From Gymnorhina tibicen (Eukaryota > Chordata > Aves > Passeriformes > Artamidae), in NCBI GenBank assembly GCA_013399875.1, contig VXAZ01001833.1:124001-188000 (forward strand): 64,000 bases of DNA, written 5' to 3'. Shown piece by piece: positions 38,765 to 51,589 of the stretch. Both the position numbers and the translations under genes were made by a program. The notes below the pieces were generated by a model. That model saw only the letters and a program-made list of their open reading frames with translations. It did not search any database and was not told the DNA's origin. Each line of letters begins with the position of its first letter. Position 1 is the stretch's first letter.

Positions 38765-41184
38765 CATCAAAGCACTTTAAATTAAATGTGTTACCATACG
38801 TTTCCCCAAAGGAGTTCGTGCCCTGTAATCAGAAGCATCCAAGTTTTATCCAAGCTATGCAACAGTAATGCTGCAACTTGGAGGGCTAAAAGGATGAACA
38901 CTTCACCCTGTGAGAATTTCACTCCATCAGAATTTCTGCATCTTCAAATCCTGTAGGGCATACAAATGCCACTTATCCCCTTCCTAAGGCACAAGTAGAA
39001 TTTAGGGAGTTCCAAATTTGTCTAGCATCATTTTCTACACAAACAAGGGAAAACTATCTTAACTGAACAAATTACAATTTGTAGAGTTGTCAGGCTAAGG
39101 AATATTTGCAGAGGTGAAGAGTAGAGCAATCAGCTCATGCGGCCAGGTAACAGCACAGGAGTGTGCCCAGTGTAAGTTCCATGGCTCTAAAGTACACCTT
39201 CAGACCTTCTCCATCCTACCTACTCTACACAGTCCAGGAAGGGAAGGATGGAGTTGGGGAGGATGTGGCTGTTCAAGGGGGTTGAGCTGTTGGAGTGACA
39301 CTTCCACGGACAACAGCTACAATAGTGGCAGGAGAGAGCAGGGAGTGGGTAGAAGAAGGGCCTGGTGCTGAAGGACCCCTCCAGCTCCCAGCAGATGACC
39401 AGGAAAAGGCACAAGAGAGAAGAATGGCAACCACATGTGCCTCAGCAGTGACCAGCACATCCTTGTTCTTCCTGGCCACAAATGGGTTCAAAGAGCCCCT
39501 CCTCTGGAGCCACAGTGGCATCTGTTGGGATGCACTCTGCCACGCTCCTAAAGCACACGTAAGTCACATGTGTCATGGTTAATTTCAGAGCCTGATGCTG
39601 TCATGGTTAATTTCAGAGCCTTTGATTGTTTGTGCCACACTTGCCAATTGCTGTATATGTGGTTTCTCTCCCTCCAAAGCAAGACTGCTCTCTTCATCTT
39701 CCTTGTTCAAGTAATGTGAAGTAGAAGGTTTCAGTTTTTCCTGTGTATTTTTAGTTGCAAGTAACCATCACACATGGATGTGTTGAGACTTCAGCCTCCA
39801 TATTAATTTCTGTATCAACACACTGGTTTTTTATTCAGTTGGATATGTAACACAGAGTAGAACAGCAAGTGTTCTTAATCATAAGCAAGCCAGAGCTAAT
39901 GAGAAGGGATTTTTCTCCACAAATTTGATCTACTGAAGATATATTTACTTGGTACATTCTGTGAAACACAACTATTCCACACTTGCAGCTATTCTGCTCA
40001 AACCATCCAAAAGCCACATGACTACAGTTGGTGTAGCAATGAGCCCAACTTCAGAGCCCTGCTGAGAGGCAGGATATGTTTATTCAGGCTCAAGAAACTA
40101 TGATTTTTGACTACCTCATCTTGCTGGCTGAGCAGTTTGGTGTCTGCACAGGCTGAAGTATATGGGAGCTTTCTACAAGAGGCATCTTTATCAACTAAGG
40201 GAACTAGTGAACTGAAGAACAGGGCACTAAAGAATAACAGAGAGGGGTTTGTCTTCATGTGTAAAGATTGGTACTTCCCACAAAAATAGACTGAAAGATC
40301 CCAAAATTACTATAATTGCAATGTCTTCCTGCTGTAGTAGATTCTACCTCATCCTCAGAAAATCTTTAAGAATTTAGCAAAACTCTACAAAGAAATCAGA
40401 GAGCTCTTTAAACAATTACTGCTCCTGAAGCACGTGCCCCCTGCTTCCCCTTGGAACTTCAGACTTACCATAGTTCAGTCCTTGAGCTATGCAGATATAT
40501 AAGAATAATGTGAAGTAAATAGAGGAGGAGAGTTAATTTCCCCTATATTCATGAACACCTTGCTTGATTTTTGTTAGATTTTTGCAAAGTCCTAGGATTT
40601 TTTTCAAACTGTATTTCTTAAGTTTTGGGGGATTAACATCAGGAGATATTCTTTCAAGTTTCTCTCTTGAATCACATGTACTGCCCTGGGGCATGAGGCT
40701 GTTCAGAGCACTGGGGATTCTGGGCTACATTTACTACAGCAACATTGGTTCAGCCTTGCATCACTTTATTGCTAGGCACAGTGCCATCTAAGCATCCACC
40801 AGGTCAGTTCTTTGGTAGATGTGGTGGGAAAAAGAAAACTTTTCATTACTGCATTGAGACCAATTTTTAAAAATCACAGAGCTTGAAGATTCACTTGAGC
40901 TCAAACCTGTCTCCTTACAATTTACAGCGGAAAATTGGAATAAATATACAGTCTGCAGAGCTTTGAGTAGAAGGCCTTTTTTCTGTTTGACAGAAACTGA
41001 ATGTAGTTCAAAGTTAATGACTGAATGCCATAGCCTACCTTTTAAGCTCTTGATACAATTGAAATTACCTCATTTCTAGACATAGCTTCATCTGTGAAAA
41101 TAATTTTCCCTTATTTTTGTTTCCATGTTTTCTAATAAGAATTTTAAAAATTCAGTAGCATTTATGCAGTGTTAGTCTTCACTT
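38765..41184. other. Unassigned DNA with a GC-richer patch
   Basis: No gene is supported. The patch 39,100-39,590 is richer in G+C and is open on both strands (95 codons at 39,295-39,582 plus), with no domain recognised. A 28-bp-period duplication lies at 39,571-39,621. The remainder is AT-rich and featureless. Confidence 0.55.
39571..39621. repeat. 28-bp tandem duplication
   Basis: The string starting TGTCATGGTTAATTTCAGAG at 39,571 recurs at 39,599 and matches for 23 bases. Confidence 0.9.
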
Positions 41185-43190
41185 TCACAGAATCACAGAA
41201 TCACAGGATATGTTGAGTTGAAAGGGACACAGAGGGATCATCAGAATCCAGCTCCCGGTCCTGCACATCACCAGCCCCATCACGTGCCCAAGTGCATTCT
41301 TCAAATGCCTCTTGGACTCTGTCAGGGTTGATGCTGTAACCACTTCCCTGGGTAGCCTGTTCCAGTGCCCAACCACCCTCTGGGTTAAGAAACATTTTTC
41401 TAATATCCAACCTAAACCTCCCCTGATTCAGCTTCATGTTTTTTCCTCAAGTCCTGTCACTGTCACCACAGAGAAGAAATCAGTACTTGTCCCTCTGCTT
41501 TCTCTCACAAGGAAGTTGTAACTGCAATGAGGTCTCCCCTCAGTCTCCTCTTCTCCAGGCTCAACAGACCAAGTGACCTCAGCCACTCCTCATATGGCTT
41601 CCCCTCCAAACCCTTCACCATCCTTGTGGCCCTTCTTTGGATGCTCTTTGTTACTTTTGTGTCTTTTCTGTATTGTGGCACCCAGACCTGCCCCCAGCAC
41701 TCGAGGTGAGGCCGCCCCAGCGCAGAGCAGAGCGGGACAATCCCCTCCCTTGCCCGGCTGGCGATGCTGGGCCTGATGCCCCTCAGGACACAGGTGGCCC
41801 TCCTGGCTGCCAGGGCACTGCTGACTCGTGTTCAACTTGTCACAGAACAGAACACCCACATCCCTTTCCTGCACTCATTTCTGCTTTCCAGCCTGTCATT
41901 CCTCAGTCTGGTGTCACCCCATTCACTGCAACTTTTTTTGCCCAACCTGTGAGCCGGTTGCTCACCCATCACATTATGTGTTTATCCAGCTGCGTGCTGG
42001 GCAGTTTCTCCATAATGATGCTCAGAGGGACAGTATTGAAGGCTTTACTGAAATCCAGAGCTGCCCCACCCCAAGTGCAGAACCTGGGACTTTCCCTTGC
42101 TGAATTTTGTATGGGTCATATGAATTTCATATGGTGCCTGCCCAGTCCTCTCTTTTGCCAAGGTCTCTCTGCAGGGCCTTCCTGACCTTGACCAGTCAAC
42201 AGCTCCTCCCAGTTTTATATTGTCTGTGAAGTCACTTAGTATCCCTTCCAGTCCTGCGTCCAAGTCCTTTATGAAGATGCTGAAGAGCACAGGGCCAAGG
42301 ATGGAGCCTTGGGGAACCCCCCTAGTGACATGTCACCAGTCTGGTGTCACCCCATTCACTGCAACTTTTTTTGCCCAACCTGTGAGCCGGTTGCTCACCC
42401 ATCACATTATGTGTTTATCCAGCTGCGTGCTGGGCAGTTTCTCCATAATGATGCTCAGAGGGACAGTATTGAAGGCTTTACTGAAATCCAGAGCTGCCCC
42501 ACCCCAAGTGCAGAACCTGGGACTTTCCCTTGCTGAATTTTGTATGGGTCATATGAATTTCATATGGTGCCTGCCCAGTCCTCTCTTTTGCCAAGGTCTC
42601 TCTGCAGGGCCTTCCTGACCTTGACCAGTCAACAGCTCCTCCCAGTTTTATATTGTCTGTGAAGTCACTTAGTATCCCTTCCAGTCCTGCGTCCAAGTCC
42701 TTTATGAAGATGCTGAAGAGCACAGGGCCAAGGATGGAGCCTTGGGGAACCCCCCTAGTGACATGTCACCAGTCTGGTGTCACCCCATTCACTGCAACTT
42801 TTTTTGCCCAACCTGTGAGCCGGTTGCTCACCCATCACATTATGTGTTTATCCAGCTGCGTGCTGGGCAGTTTCTCCATAATGATGCTCAGAGGGACAGT
42901 ATTGAAGGCTTTACTGAAATCCAGAACGATTATATCCACTGGCTTCCCTTGATCAGTGAGGTGAGCTACATTTTCATAAAAGGGAATCAGATTTGACAAG
43001 CGGGGCTTTCATCTCATGAAGCCATGCTGGCTGTGACCAGTGGAGTATTCGCCAGCTTCCCGTTAGCTCAACCTCTCCAGATTCCCAAGACAGCTCAAAA
43101 ATTCTCAGGAGAGATTTTGTGATGACATTATCTAGCTCTCCGGAGATTCTTGGATGAATCCCATGGGGCCCCGTAGATTTGTAGGTGAAG
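41185..43190 (-). mobile_element. CR1 LINE, minus strand, with internal 433-bp tandem repeat
   Basis: The 3' tail is three ATCACAGA-type octamers at 41,185-41,209. Moving leftward on the minus strand from about 43,190, the RT fingers are visible (STGPHGIHPRI, then LDNVITKSLLRIFELSWESG), followed by an internal deletion. HGFMR...KPRLSNLIPFYENV and GKPVDIIVLDFSKAFNTV come next (about 42,920-43,020), then VPQGSILGPVLFSIFIKDLD (about 42,240-42,320 and repeated). The catalytic FADD box reads Phe-Thr-Asp-Asn. The thumb and 3' UTR occupy 41,200-41,880. Stops are frequent and the copy is inactive. The segment 41,904-42,925 consists of 2.36 copies of a 433-bp unit. An 84-bp stretch is identical to the CR1 at 14.97 kb. 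Sequence beyond 43,190 up to about 43,440 may be more CR1 but is not recognisable. Confidence 0.92.
41904..42925. repeat. 433-bp tandem repeat, 2.36 identical copies, within CR1
   Basis: Copies run 41,904-42,336, 42,337-42,769 and 42,770-42,925 (partial, 156 bp). By eye they show no mismatch, so the same 81-codon and longer frames occur at exactly +433. Each full unit carries the RT region from the ATCCAGA junction through the FADD-like box. The host CR1 is otherwise decayed, so the repeat arose, or was homogenised, long after insertion. An assembly artefact cannot be excluded from sequence alone. Confidence 0.95.
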
Positions 43191-45497
43191 CTGAAGAAGC
43201 TTCCAGAGAAGCTGAAGCAGCATCATGATAATTCCTCTGAAAACACATCTGGGTCTTCAAGGCACATGCCAGGTTTCCATGGTTTGGATGCCCTGGATCC
43301 AGCATCAACAATTTCAAACCCAAATTCTCATCTCTGCCACAGAATACCTGGAAGCCCATAGCTTTCACAGCTGTTGTGTCCCAGAAGGAATGCCAGGAGC
43401 CAAATGGAGTGGGGAATTCCACTCTTGGAGCCTCCATATCTCACCTACATAGAAACCCAGGAAATTTTGGCTTGGCTGGCTGTCCCAGAGCCGCATGCCT
43501 CCCTCTTCAGCTCCAGAGTAAAACTACAAGATGGATTTTCACAGGCCTGGGAGAAGAAGCATCTGTCACGTATTTAGACATATTCTTTCAGAAACTCCTT
43601 TTAGATTTTGGAGAAAATTGCTCAACAGAGCATACTTTGAAACAGGGTTTTTATTGCATGAAATAATTTGCACTTTCTGATCAGATGAATTATAAAGGAA
43701 TAAAAGGTGTGGGAACAAATAAAGTGAAACAAATCTGATTGTGAAATGAGTTTTCAGCATATGCTCTACTATTCTATTCCAAATATTAGTAAAAATAAAG
43801 CAAACTTTTAGCACAACAGAGAGTAAAGGGCAGAAGTAGAAGCAATTTTAGAATTAATTGATTTTCAAATTAAACTTACACAATCAGGATAAAGGTTCTG
43901 TCAAACACAGCCATGCACTAAACTGAAACTCACATTCTGTATATATTTTCATCTTGAAGGCCTGTTAATGGGAAGAAATAGTAGAATTCAAAACTTGAAG
44001 TGCTAGAAGGCAGCTACCTTAAAGCCAGCTATGAATGTTTCACAGCTGAGCTTTAGCTACACACCATTTTCTTTCCAAGTTTGAGAAGATTTGTAGTAGC
44101 TGTCATGTTTTGCAGAGTTAGTTATTTGAGTTTTAGACTGTAGCCTGGAAATTACTACTGGAACCTTCTTAGAGACACATCTCATTTCTCAGACCAAAAT
44201 GATAGAAAAATACGTCAAGAAAAAGGCTGGATCTTGAAGGTCATATTTACTTTTGAGGTCTTCATTTGCTTTAAATCTAAATCCTTTCCAAGCTTCCCCT
44301 AGGGAAAGGATTTTTCATAATCAAGAAATCTGGGAATTTGACCAAACACAGGGCAGCTGGAAAGACAAGAGGAAAAGTAGCAATAACATTAAATTACACT
44401 AAATGAGTATTTCTCAATAAAGGAAAGAGAAAAGCACTTGAAGGGAAAAAATTCAGAACAGAATGAACATTTCTACACATGATGAGAGTTTTTCTAACGT
44501 TTTGATACTTCCATGCACCCAGAAAAGATACAATCATCAGGAGGACACAATAGAAAAAAATTTAAAAATTTTGTTTGTTCGCTCATCTCTCTTTCTAGAA
44601 AATCTTCCTTCACAGCCATCTCAAGAGTTGCCACAAGTCTTCCTATAACATTTGTGTCTGTGAATGGCTGCAGAAACAAGGATGGTCTAGAAGAATCTAA
44701 AAAACTCTAGGGGAGTTAACAGGCAAAATAATCACTGACAGGCAGAGCATACTCTGATGAGAATGTGAGAGAGAAAAAGGACCAAGAGAAACACACACTG
44801 TGTGGAAGGAAGTATCCCCACAGGACCTAGCAGAGTGGGAGCTGGTGGTGGGAGATTTCACTTTCTGCACATGCTGAGGTCAGTAGATTATGGCTGGGAC
44901 ATTCTCTGTGTAGAAACAAGACATACAAAATTTTGAAAAAGTTGTCACAGAACCCTGGAAAAAGTAAGAAATGGGAGAGAGAGGTTTAAGAGTTAAATTT
45001 ATGTCAGTTTGTGACTGCCAGACTTCTCTTCTGCATGAACTGACTGAGGCTACAGCAAGTCAGGGTCTGGGACCGGAACCAGATCATGTTTGCTCAGTGG
45101 TGTGCTGAGGGAGGACTCTTATGCTGGCCCTGACATGTGCTGTCCACAGGTTTACTGCCAATCTTTGGAATGCAAAACAGAAGATTACTGCCAGTGCATA
45201 GCTTTGGTGACTGAATGGTTAAGCTGTGAATATGTTTGGTCCCTCAACACTACAAAGTAACACTCCAGTGTGACTATATCCCTCAAAAAGACATTTCATG
45301 GCAGATATTAACAGAGTTTTAGCACCTCCAAAGGCCAAGCTAGTGAAAGTATCTCCATCATAATATCATAAATACCCATCCAGAGGAGGACCTCATCCCT
45401 GGTCCGAATATGCCAATATTAGCACGCATTTCACTGTCTGCAACCGTGTGTTAGGAGATCAGGAAAGTATAAGTATCTACAGAAGAGGTAGATTAGA

Positions 45498-45562
45498 AAA
45501 TACAAACAAAACAAACCACAACTAAACAAATGACAGCTAAACAAACAAACCCAAGCAAATCA
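45498..45562. repeat. A/C-rich low-complexity tract
   Basis: Imperfect AAAC/AAACAAAC repeats. Confidence 0.6.
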
Positions 45563-46096
45563 ACCACTTGGAAGGAGCAAAGAAGCAAAGCTGACAAAAA
45601 TCAAAACAAGCTGACCATGGACATTTTGCACTCCAACTTCTCTTTATCTTACTATAATTGCTGATCTCTATACATACTGCCTGCTGTTTTCATTTTACTA
45701 TTCTTCACATGCTGCTGTCACATACTGGCAGACTGAGGCTGTCAAGCCATGGCTCACAGAACATTTCTCCCAAAGCATTTATTCTGCAATTGCTTTGGGA
45801 AATGACAGTGCTCTTGTTCACAGACAGCCAGCTGTGACCTGTTCTGCCCTGGAGCTTTCCTCCAGACTTCTCAAGGATATATTTCCACCAGATACAAAGA
45901 CTGTTATAATAAGGAATATACCCATAAGCCTAAAAGGGTCTTGTTCAGTTCTTTCATGAATTCAAAGTAATTTTTAATCTACACCACATTTGCTCTGGAC
46001 CTGTAGATATAGTGCTTGACTTGGGCAAGTCTTATTCAGACTTCATTAGGCTGATGTGAAAAAAAGAGCTCAAAACTGCCTTTGAATCTTAAAGAA

Positions 46097-46139
46097 TCTC
46101 TCTCTCTCTCTCTCTGTGTCTCTCTTTTTCTCTCACGGA
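46097..46139. repeat. (TC)n microsatellite
   Basis: A pure (TC) run spans 46,097-46,115, followed by an imperfect T/C-rich extension. Confidence 0.9.
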
Positions 46140-48599
46140 TTTTATTTTTCTTCTTTCCTTGCTTAGGATACAATTAGCAGAGCTGTAAAGAGTCATTGTT
46201 GCCAGGAAAAGATCCTTGTGCTAACATCTGTGTTCAGAAAGTGAACATTAGAGGACCATCAGCCCTCATGCTGATTCCTGATGCCTGGCATCTTGCCGTG
46301 ATTTACTTCACTGTCAAGCCAATACAAAACTCTCCAGTAGCAATATTTTAGTCAACTTTGCATTCCATTTGCACTCATGTGCGTCATAACATATTTAACA
46401 CTGAAGGGGAAGCTTGTCTGTTTCATGGGAAGTTTGTAATGTACCAAATTGGTTTTTGAAGTCTTCATGTAAACCTTTAGGACCCTGTCTGAAATTCTAT
46501 ATATTAGTAGCAAAACTTGAAATTACATTAAGAAAATGACAGTAGCAAAGGGCATATTTGCAAATTTTAAATAAGAAAGCATTATAATTCAAAACTTTTT
46601 AGATTTATGTGATGTTTTTACCTTGCTATGTCCCAGAAAAAGTAAAATGTGGCATTTCGACTGTTTACTTATCAGCCTTTAAAAATTAACAGCTTCTAAG
46701 GGCATCTCACTCAAGACAGGTTTTTCCCTGAAGCTCAATTTTGCCTGCAACATCTTGTGGCTTGGAAAATGGATAGAGCAGGCACCTGGGTAGTCTAACA
46801 ATGCAGTTTTGCAAATCTTCTGATTTTTGCAAAGCCCAATCAAAATACTCTTTCTTTAAAGGCAAATAAATATTTCAAAGTCTTGTCCTGTCATAGTTAA
46901 CAACCTTTCTTTGGCTCTAATTATAATCTGAGCCAGCATTTCCATAGCCGTGAATATTGTTTTCGGAGACCTGTAAGGCAAAAAGATCCATTCTATTATC
47001 AGCAAAGGATCTCTTTTTGAAATGTAGTATTTTATAGTAGTTTATAGTAATTTTGTGCAAGATCCCTGTATCTCTGTATGTTAGAGGCACACTCCAGGCA
47101 ATGTGTGGAATATTGCATCTTTTCTAGTCCAAGTACCTGGGAAGACTACACAGTCAGTAATTTTGCAGACTACTGTTACTGCAATTTATTTTTCCTATAC
47201 TGCTGCAAACAATGTCATACAACCTATAACATGCAAAGGCAGAGGAAAAATTACTGTCCCTGCACTAAAGATATAACTCAGTAAAGAGAGGGTTTCTTGT
47301 GAAAATTAGTGTTCTTCTGAACAGTTCTTTATTGCAGTCAGTACAGCCCAATACAGTCTTTCCACATTCCTGCCATAAACTTATTAACCATGCTCTCCTT
47401 AAAAAAACACCCCACATACTGTGTCATCTTTCATCACATTCAAAATTACTCATTCACCTGTCTGACAATGGACAGTCAAGAACTACAAAGGGATTCTAAA
47501 CTTGCCAAGAATATATTCCTAAGCTTCCAGGAAAATGTTCATGTCTGGATATGAGAGCATTCAAAAAACAAGGACTCTTAAGTGTCTTTCCCAGAGCATG
47601 AAATCTGAGATTGTGATGTATTTTATCTCATGACATTAGAACATTATCACAGTATTGCAGAGGCATCATAATGGACAACTTTAAAAGTGGTGAGATTCTT
47701 AAAGATGAAGGAGCTTCCCATGTAAGTGTTCCGAAGTTACAAAAGCTGTATATTAGCATACTGATTTTGTTGAAACAGGGACTCCAAAGCAGCTTTCAAA
47801 GGCCCACTCAGTATCTGTCTACTATTTTAAACACCCGAATTTTTACAAAGTCTGCCCCTAGAGTTCATGCTACATTCCATTTAAATCTGAATAAGCCTAC
47901 TTAGAGAAAATAGGGAAAGTCTTCCACAAGGCACTATTTTTAGGTACATTCATAACATAGTCACTATTTTCCTCAAACAATGTGTCAGTGGTGATACCCT
48001 GGCAGATTGCATGAAGTGGTTTTATTCTCAGTTATCACAGTATAAATCAGAAATATCTCCACTGACCTCACCAGGAATTCCAAGAGTAAAGGACTGGTGA
48101 ACTGATTTCTTGGCATCTGCTTACAATAGCCTGTATTAGACCCTCTCTGCATGTAAAAGTGACCAAATTGTTCACAAGGATAGGAGCAGAACAGGTATAA
48201 TTGAACAAGTATTCCAGGTCTCACACACACAAAGTCATTCCTCATTTTTCAAATAATTTTCACAGAGTGAGTGGGAGAAATTGCAAAAAAAATATTTTCT
48301 TAAGCTGAAATATCAAACTATTGAAGGAATAAAAAAGGTAAGGTAACTAAAAGACATATAAATGTAATAAATTATAACAAAACTGATGTAAAATTACTGG
48401 CATAAATTTAAATACTAAATACTCAAAGCAGAATTGAAGAGATCTACCTGACACCAAATTATTGTTCAGCAATACACATGGACTAGCTGCTATAACTAAA
48501 CAATTTGCTATCAAAAGCCAGAGTAGGGGGTATAGAAATAGCAGTCTAGTTATCTGAGGTGACCCGGGGTGGCCAAAAAGGATTTCCTTTTGCAAATTT

Positions 48600-49446
48600 A
48601 CAGGGACGTATCTTCATCAGTGATACGCAGATGTGTCAAGTGAAACCTCTGGAAGTTTGCATCAAGGTGAGTGGTGCATCTGACACTCCTGAGGGACAGG
48701 ATGTCATCCAGAAGAACGTGGACAAGCTTCAGGAGTGAGCCCATGAAAACTTCTTGAGGCACAACAAGGCGACATGCAAGGTGTGGCACCTGGGTTGGAC
48801 CAGTCCCCAGTATTAGCAAAGGCTGGGGGATGAGCGGATTGAGAGCAGCCGGGACAAGAAGGACTTGGGGGTCCTTGTGGATGAAAAACTGAACGTGTCT
48901 TGGCAACATACCCTCACAGCTCAGAAAGTCAACCAGACTGCATCAAAAGCATTGTGGCCAGCAGATGGAGGGAGATGATGTTATCTCTTTACTCTGCTCT
49001 GGTGAGACACCCCCGCAGAGTGCCACACGCAGCTCTGGGCCCTCAGCACAGGAAAGACCTGTTGGAGCGAGTCCAAAGGAGGGCCAGGAAGATGATCAGA
49101 GGGCTGGAGCACCTCTTCTGTGAGGAAAGACTGGAGAAGACAAGACTCCAGGAAGACCTTATTGCCATAATTCAATACTTACAGGGGACTTTTAAGAAAG
49201 GTGGGAACAGACTTTTTAGTAGGACCTGATGCAACAGGACAAGGATAGATTGAGTCTAGATAAGTGAAACACTGGAATGGTTTGCCCAGAGACACTGTGG
49301 ATACCCCATCCCTGGAAGTATTCAAGGTCAGGTTGAATGGGCCTTTGAGCAACCTGGTCTAGTTGAAGATGTCCCTGCTCATTGCACGAAGGTTGGACTA
49401 GATGAGTTTCAAAGGTCCCTTCTAACCCAAACTATTCTATGATTCA
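48600..49446 (+). mobile_element. CR1 LINE, 5'-truncated, plus strand
   Basis: The C-terminal RT part is readable in pieces (KDLGVLVDEKLNVSWQH at about 48,859-48,908, then GRHPRRVPHAALGPQHRK-like, LLERVQRRARKMIRGLEHLF at about 49,057-49,118). The CR1 3' UTR follows (ACACTGGAATGGTTTGCCCA, GGTTGGACTAGATGAGTTTC) and the octamer-type tail CTATTCTATGATTCAATG ends near 49,446. Frames are broken and the copy is inactive. A 20-bp palindrome lies 35 bases beyond the tail. Confidence 0.9.
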
Positions 49447-51589
49447 ATGTCAAGGGGAAAGTAATGAAGAGGACAATGTTTATGATGATGATCATCATCA
49501 TGATTACTCCTTCTCTTATTATTAATGATTGTAAAATTAATTCATAAATATTCAAAATTATTAATAAAATAATGTCACTCTGAAAATGACAGTCAAAAAA
49601 TAGAGTGGTTCCATGGCTACTTTTGCCCTACATTATCTTTTTCTGTCCTGCTTCACTTTCCAGTAAACCCGTATTTTCTATTGTCCTCTATCACAACGAG
49701 TAAAGGGCCAAGTCTTTTGTTGTAACAAAGAATTTTTCAGAATAATATTTACTCTCAGAACTCTGCAAACATGCTTTCCAGTGTAATTGTGACACCCATG
49801 AAAACAGGTTTTTTTCTTTTTTTTTACAGAAATTATTTGTAGAGCTTTCAGTGAATGCAGCTCTCCTAGTAATTCTGTTGGTGACACATGGGAAGAGATA
49901 TTACACTCATCTCTATCTGTATTTTCATTGCTAGCAAGAATACAGTAGCAACAAAACCCACTTTCTAAAATCACAAAAAAAGAATATTTAATAGCTTCAG
50001 GAAAGTAATTTTTTGAGCAGAAATGCCAGACTTACATGAACTTTGCAAAGCAGACCAAGCCATCCTTTCCGATGTTGGACAGGTCTACTTTTCAAACTGC
50101 ATTTCAGAATTGTGATCTTCAGATTTGCCTCGAGATTCAGGTTTCTGTGTTTCTTCTGCAAGAGGTAAAATCTGCATGTTGGAAACTACATGCTCCACTC
50201 ATATGTCCAACACCTGTTGAACTTGAAAAGAGCATATTAACCCTCACAAAATTCTAGTTCCAATGAAGAGTGTATTTGGAAATTATGAAAAGAAAAAAAT
50301 ATCACCTTTGAAACTACAACCTCTTTTAAACATTACTTTTAAAAGTACATTTGACCCTGCCATCAAGAATTTAATTAGGATATTTCACAGGTAATGACTT
50401 TTTATTTTCCAGTTCAACCATCCATAAAATGGAATCTTCTGTGTGATTACTGAAGCATTTGTAATTGGACTTTTCTTTACAGCTAAGCAGAAGACACATA
50501 GACTAAGAAATTGAAATACATTTTCAAATTTTTGTATCCACCAACTTTAGATGGAAAACATTGTCATGAGGTAAGCGTGGAATTGCCCCTCTTTTCCAGA
50601 AAGTGACTGTTCAGACCACGAAATCTGTGACTAGTGAACACAGAAACATTGCTTGTACTAAAGAACCTTTTTCCTGTGTTGCTGGATGCCTCACAACCCT
50701 CTGTAATGGGCATGTCTACCACATTGGACAAAGTAGGGTAGATAGTGCTGCAAGGCAGTGTACCTTGCCTTCAGTGAGAGAGAAAGATGACAAGCCCCAA
50801 CAGAAAAAGCAACTCCCTGGTCTCAGGTTTATTCCAAAACCTCTCAGAAACCCTCATATATGACAGCCTTTCTGATAGGTGAGAATGAGTGGTTTAAACT
50901 GCTACTATTTCTTGGTTAACTGATACCTGCTCCAGGTCTGATGGGGAATATGGTTTGAAACACTACTACCTCTCGGAATATCTGTTGTCTTCAGGAAGTT
51001 CTTACTGATACCCTTCACTTAAGAGTCGTACCACTGTTTACTAAAGATTCCCATATTGACAAATATAGCCTTTATCAATAGGCACTGAAAAAGCAGCAAA
51101 GAGGAAGAATAAGCCATGCACTGAAGTTTGCCAATGCATCCATTCAGCAACAGTAGATGTCTGTCAAAACCAGAAACATCCAAATCCATGAGTCCACACC
51201 CAGAACATAATGTGCAGTGGGCTGTCTGACCCTGATATCTGCCTCTGACACTGATCCTGACCTGGACTTACCCCATCCCCATCCCACCTCTGTTTTGGTG
51301 AGATCCCTTCTCCATCTGCCTTGTTACTGTGCTTGACTTCCTGTTCATCTTCCTGTACGGAGCAGTGGGCCCTCCCTGCCCTCTGTCAGAAATAAGGTGG
51401 GTGAAACTGAGCAGATAATAAGCCATAAAATTACAGAAACTAAAAAAGGACACACATAGACAGTGGACAATGGGGAGGCAATCTGATATCTTGTTTTGCG
51501 CTCACAAACATCCTCAAAAGATAAATATGGGAACCTTCATCACTTAGGGCATGAAAGGAAGTTGATAGAGGTATTTTTTCTGGTCTTAA
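49447..51589. other. Unassigned DNA
   Basis: No gene or repeat family is recognised apart from a palindrome at 49,482-49,501. The 86-codon frame at 50,603-50,863 has no domain. Confidence 0.6.
49482..49501. repeat. 20-bp perfect palindrome
   Basis: ATGATGATGA is followed directly by its reverse complement TCATCATCAT. It is a trinucleotide run that flips strand at its centre. Confidence 0.95.

Larger units (their letters stand above)
43191..48599. other. Unassigned DNA
   Basis: No gene is supported. Frames of about 100 codons on both strands at 43,130-43,670 have no domain. An A/C-rich imperfect (AAAC)n tract lies near 45,498-45,562 and a (TC)n tract at 46,097-46,115. Otherwise the DNA is AT-rich and featureless. 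Confidence 0.55.

Noticed and set aside
41637..42185. 182-codon open frame, the longest on the plus strand
   Set aside because: It is antisense to CR1 RT and 3' UTR sequence and runs into the 433-bp repeat. It is a by-product, not a gene.
41904..42925. Satellite DNA array
   Set aside because: There are only 2.36 copies, and the unit is plainly CR1 reverse transcriptase sequence, so it is a local duplication.
50603..50863. 86-codon plus-strand frame with several Cys residues
   Set aside because: No metal-binding spacing or domain is recognisable, and it has no supporting context.
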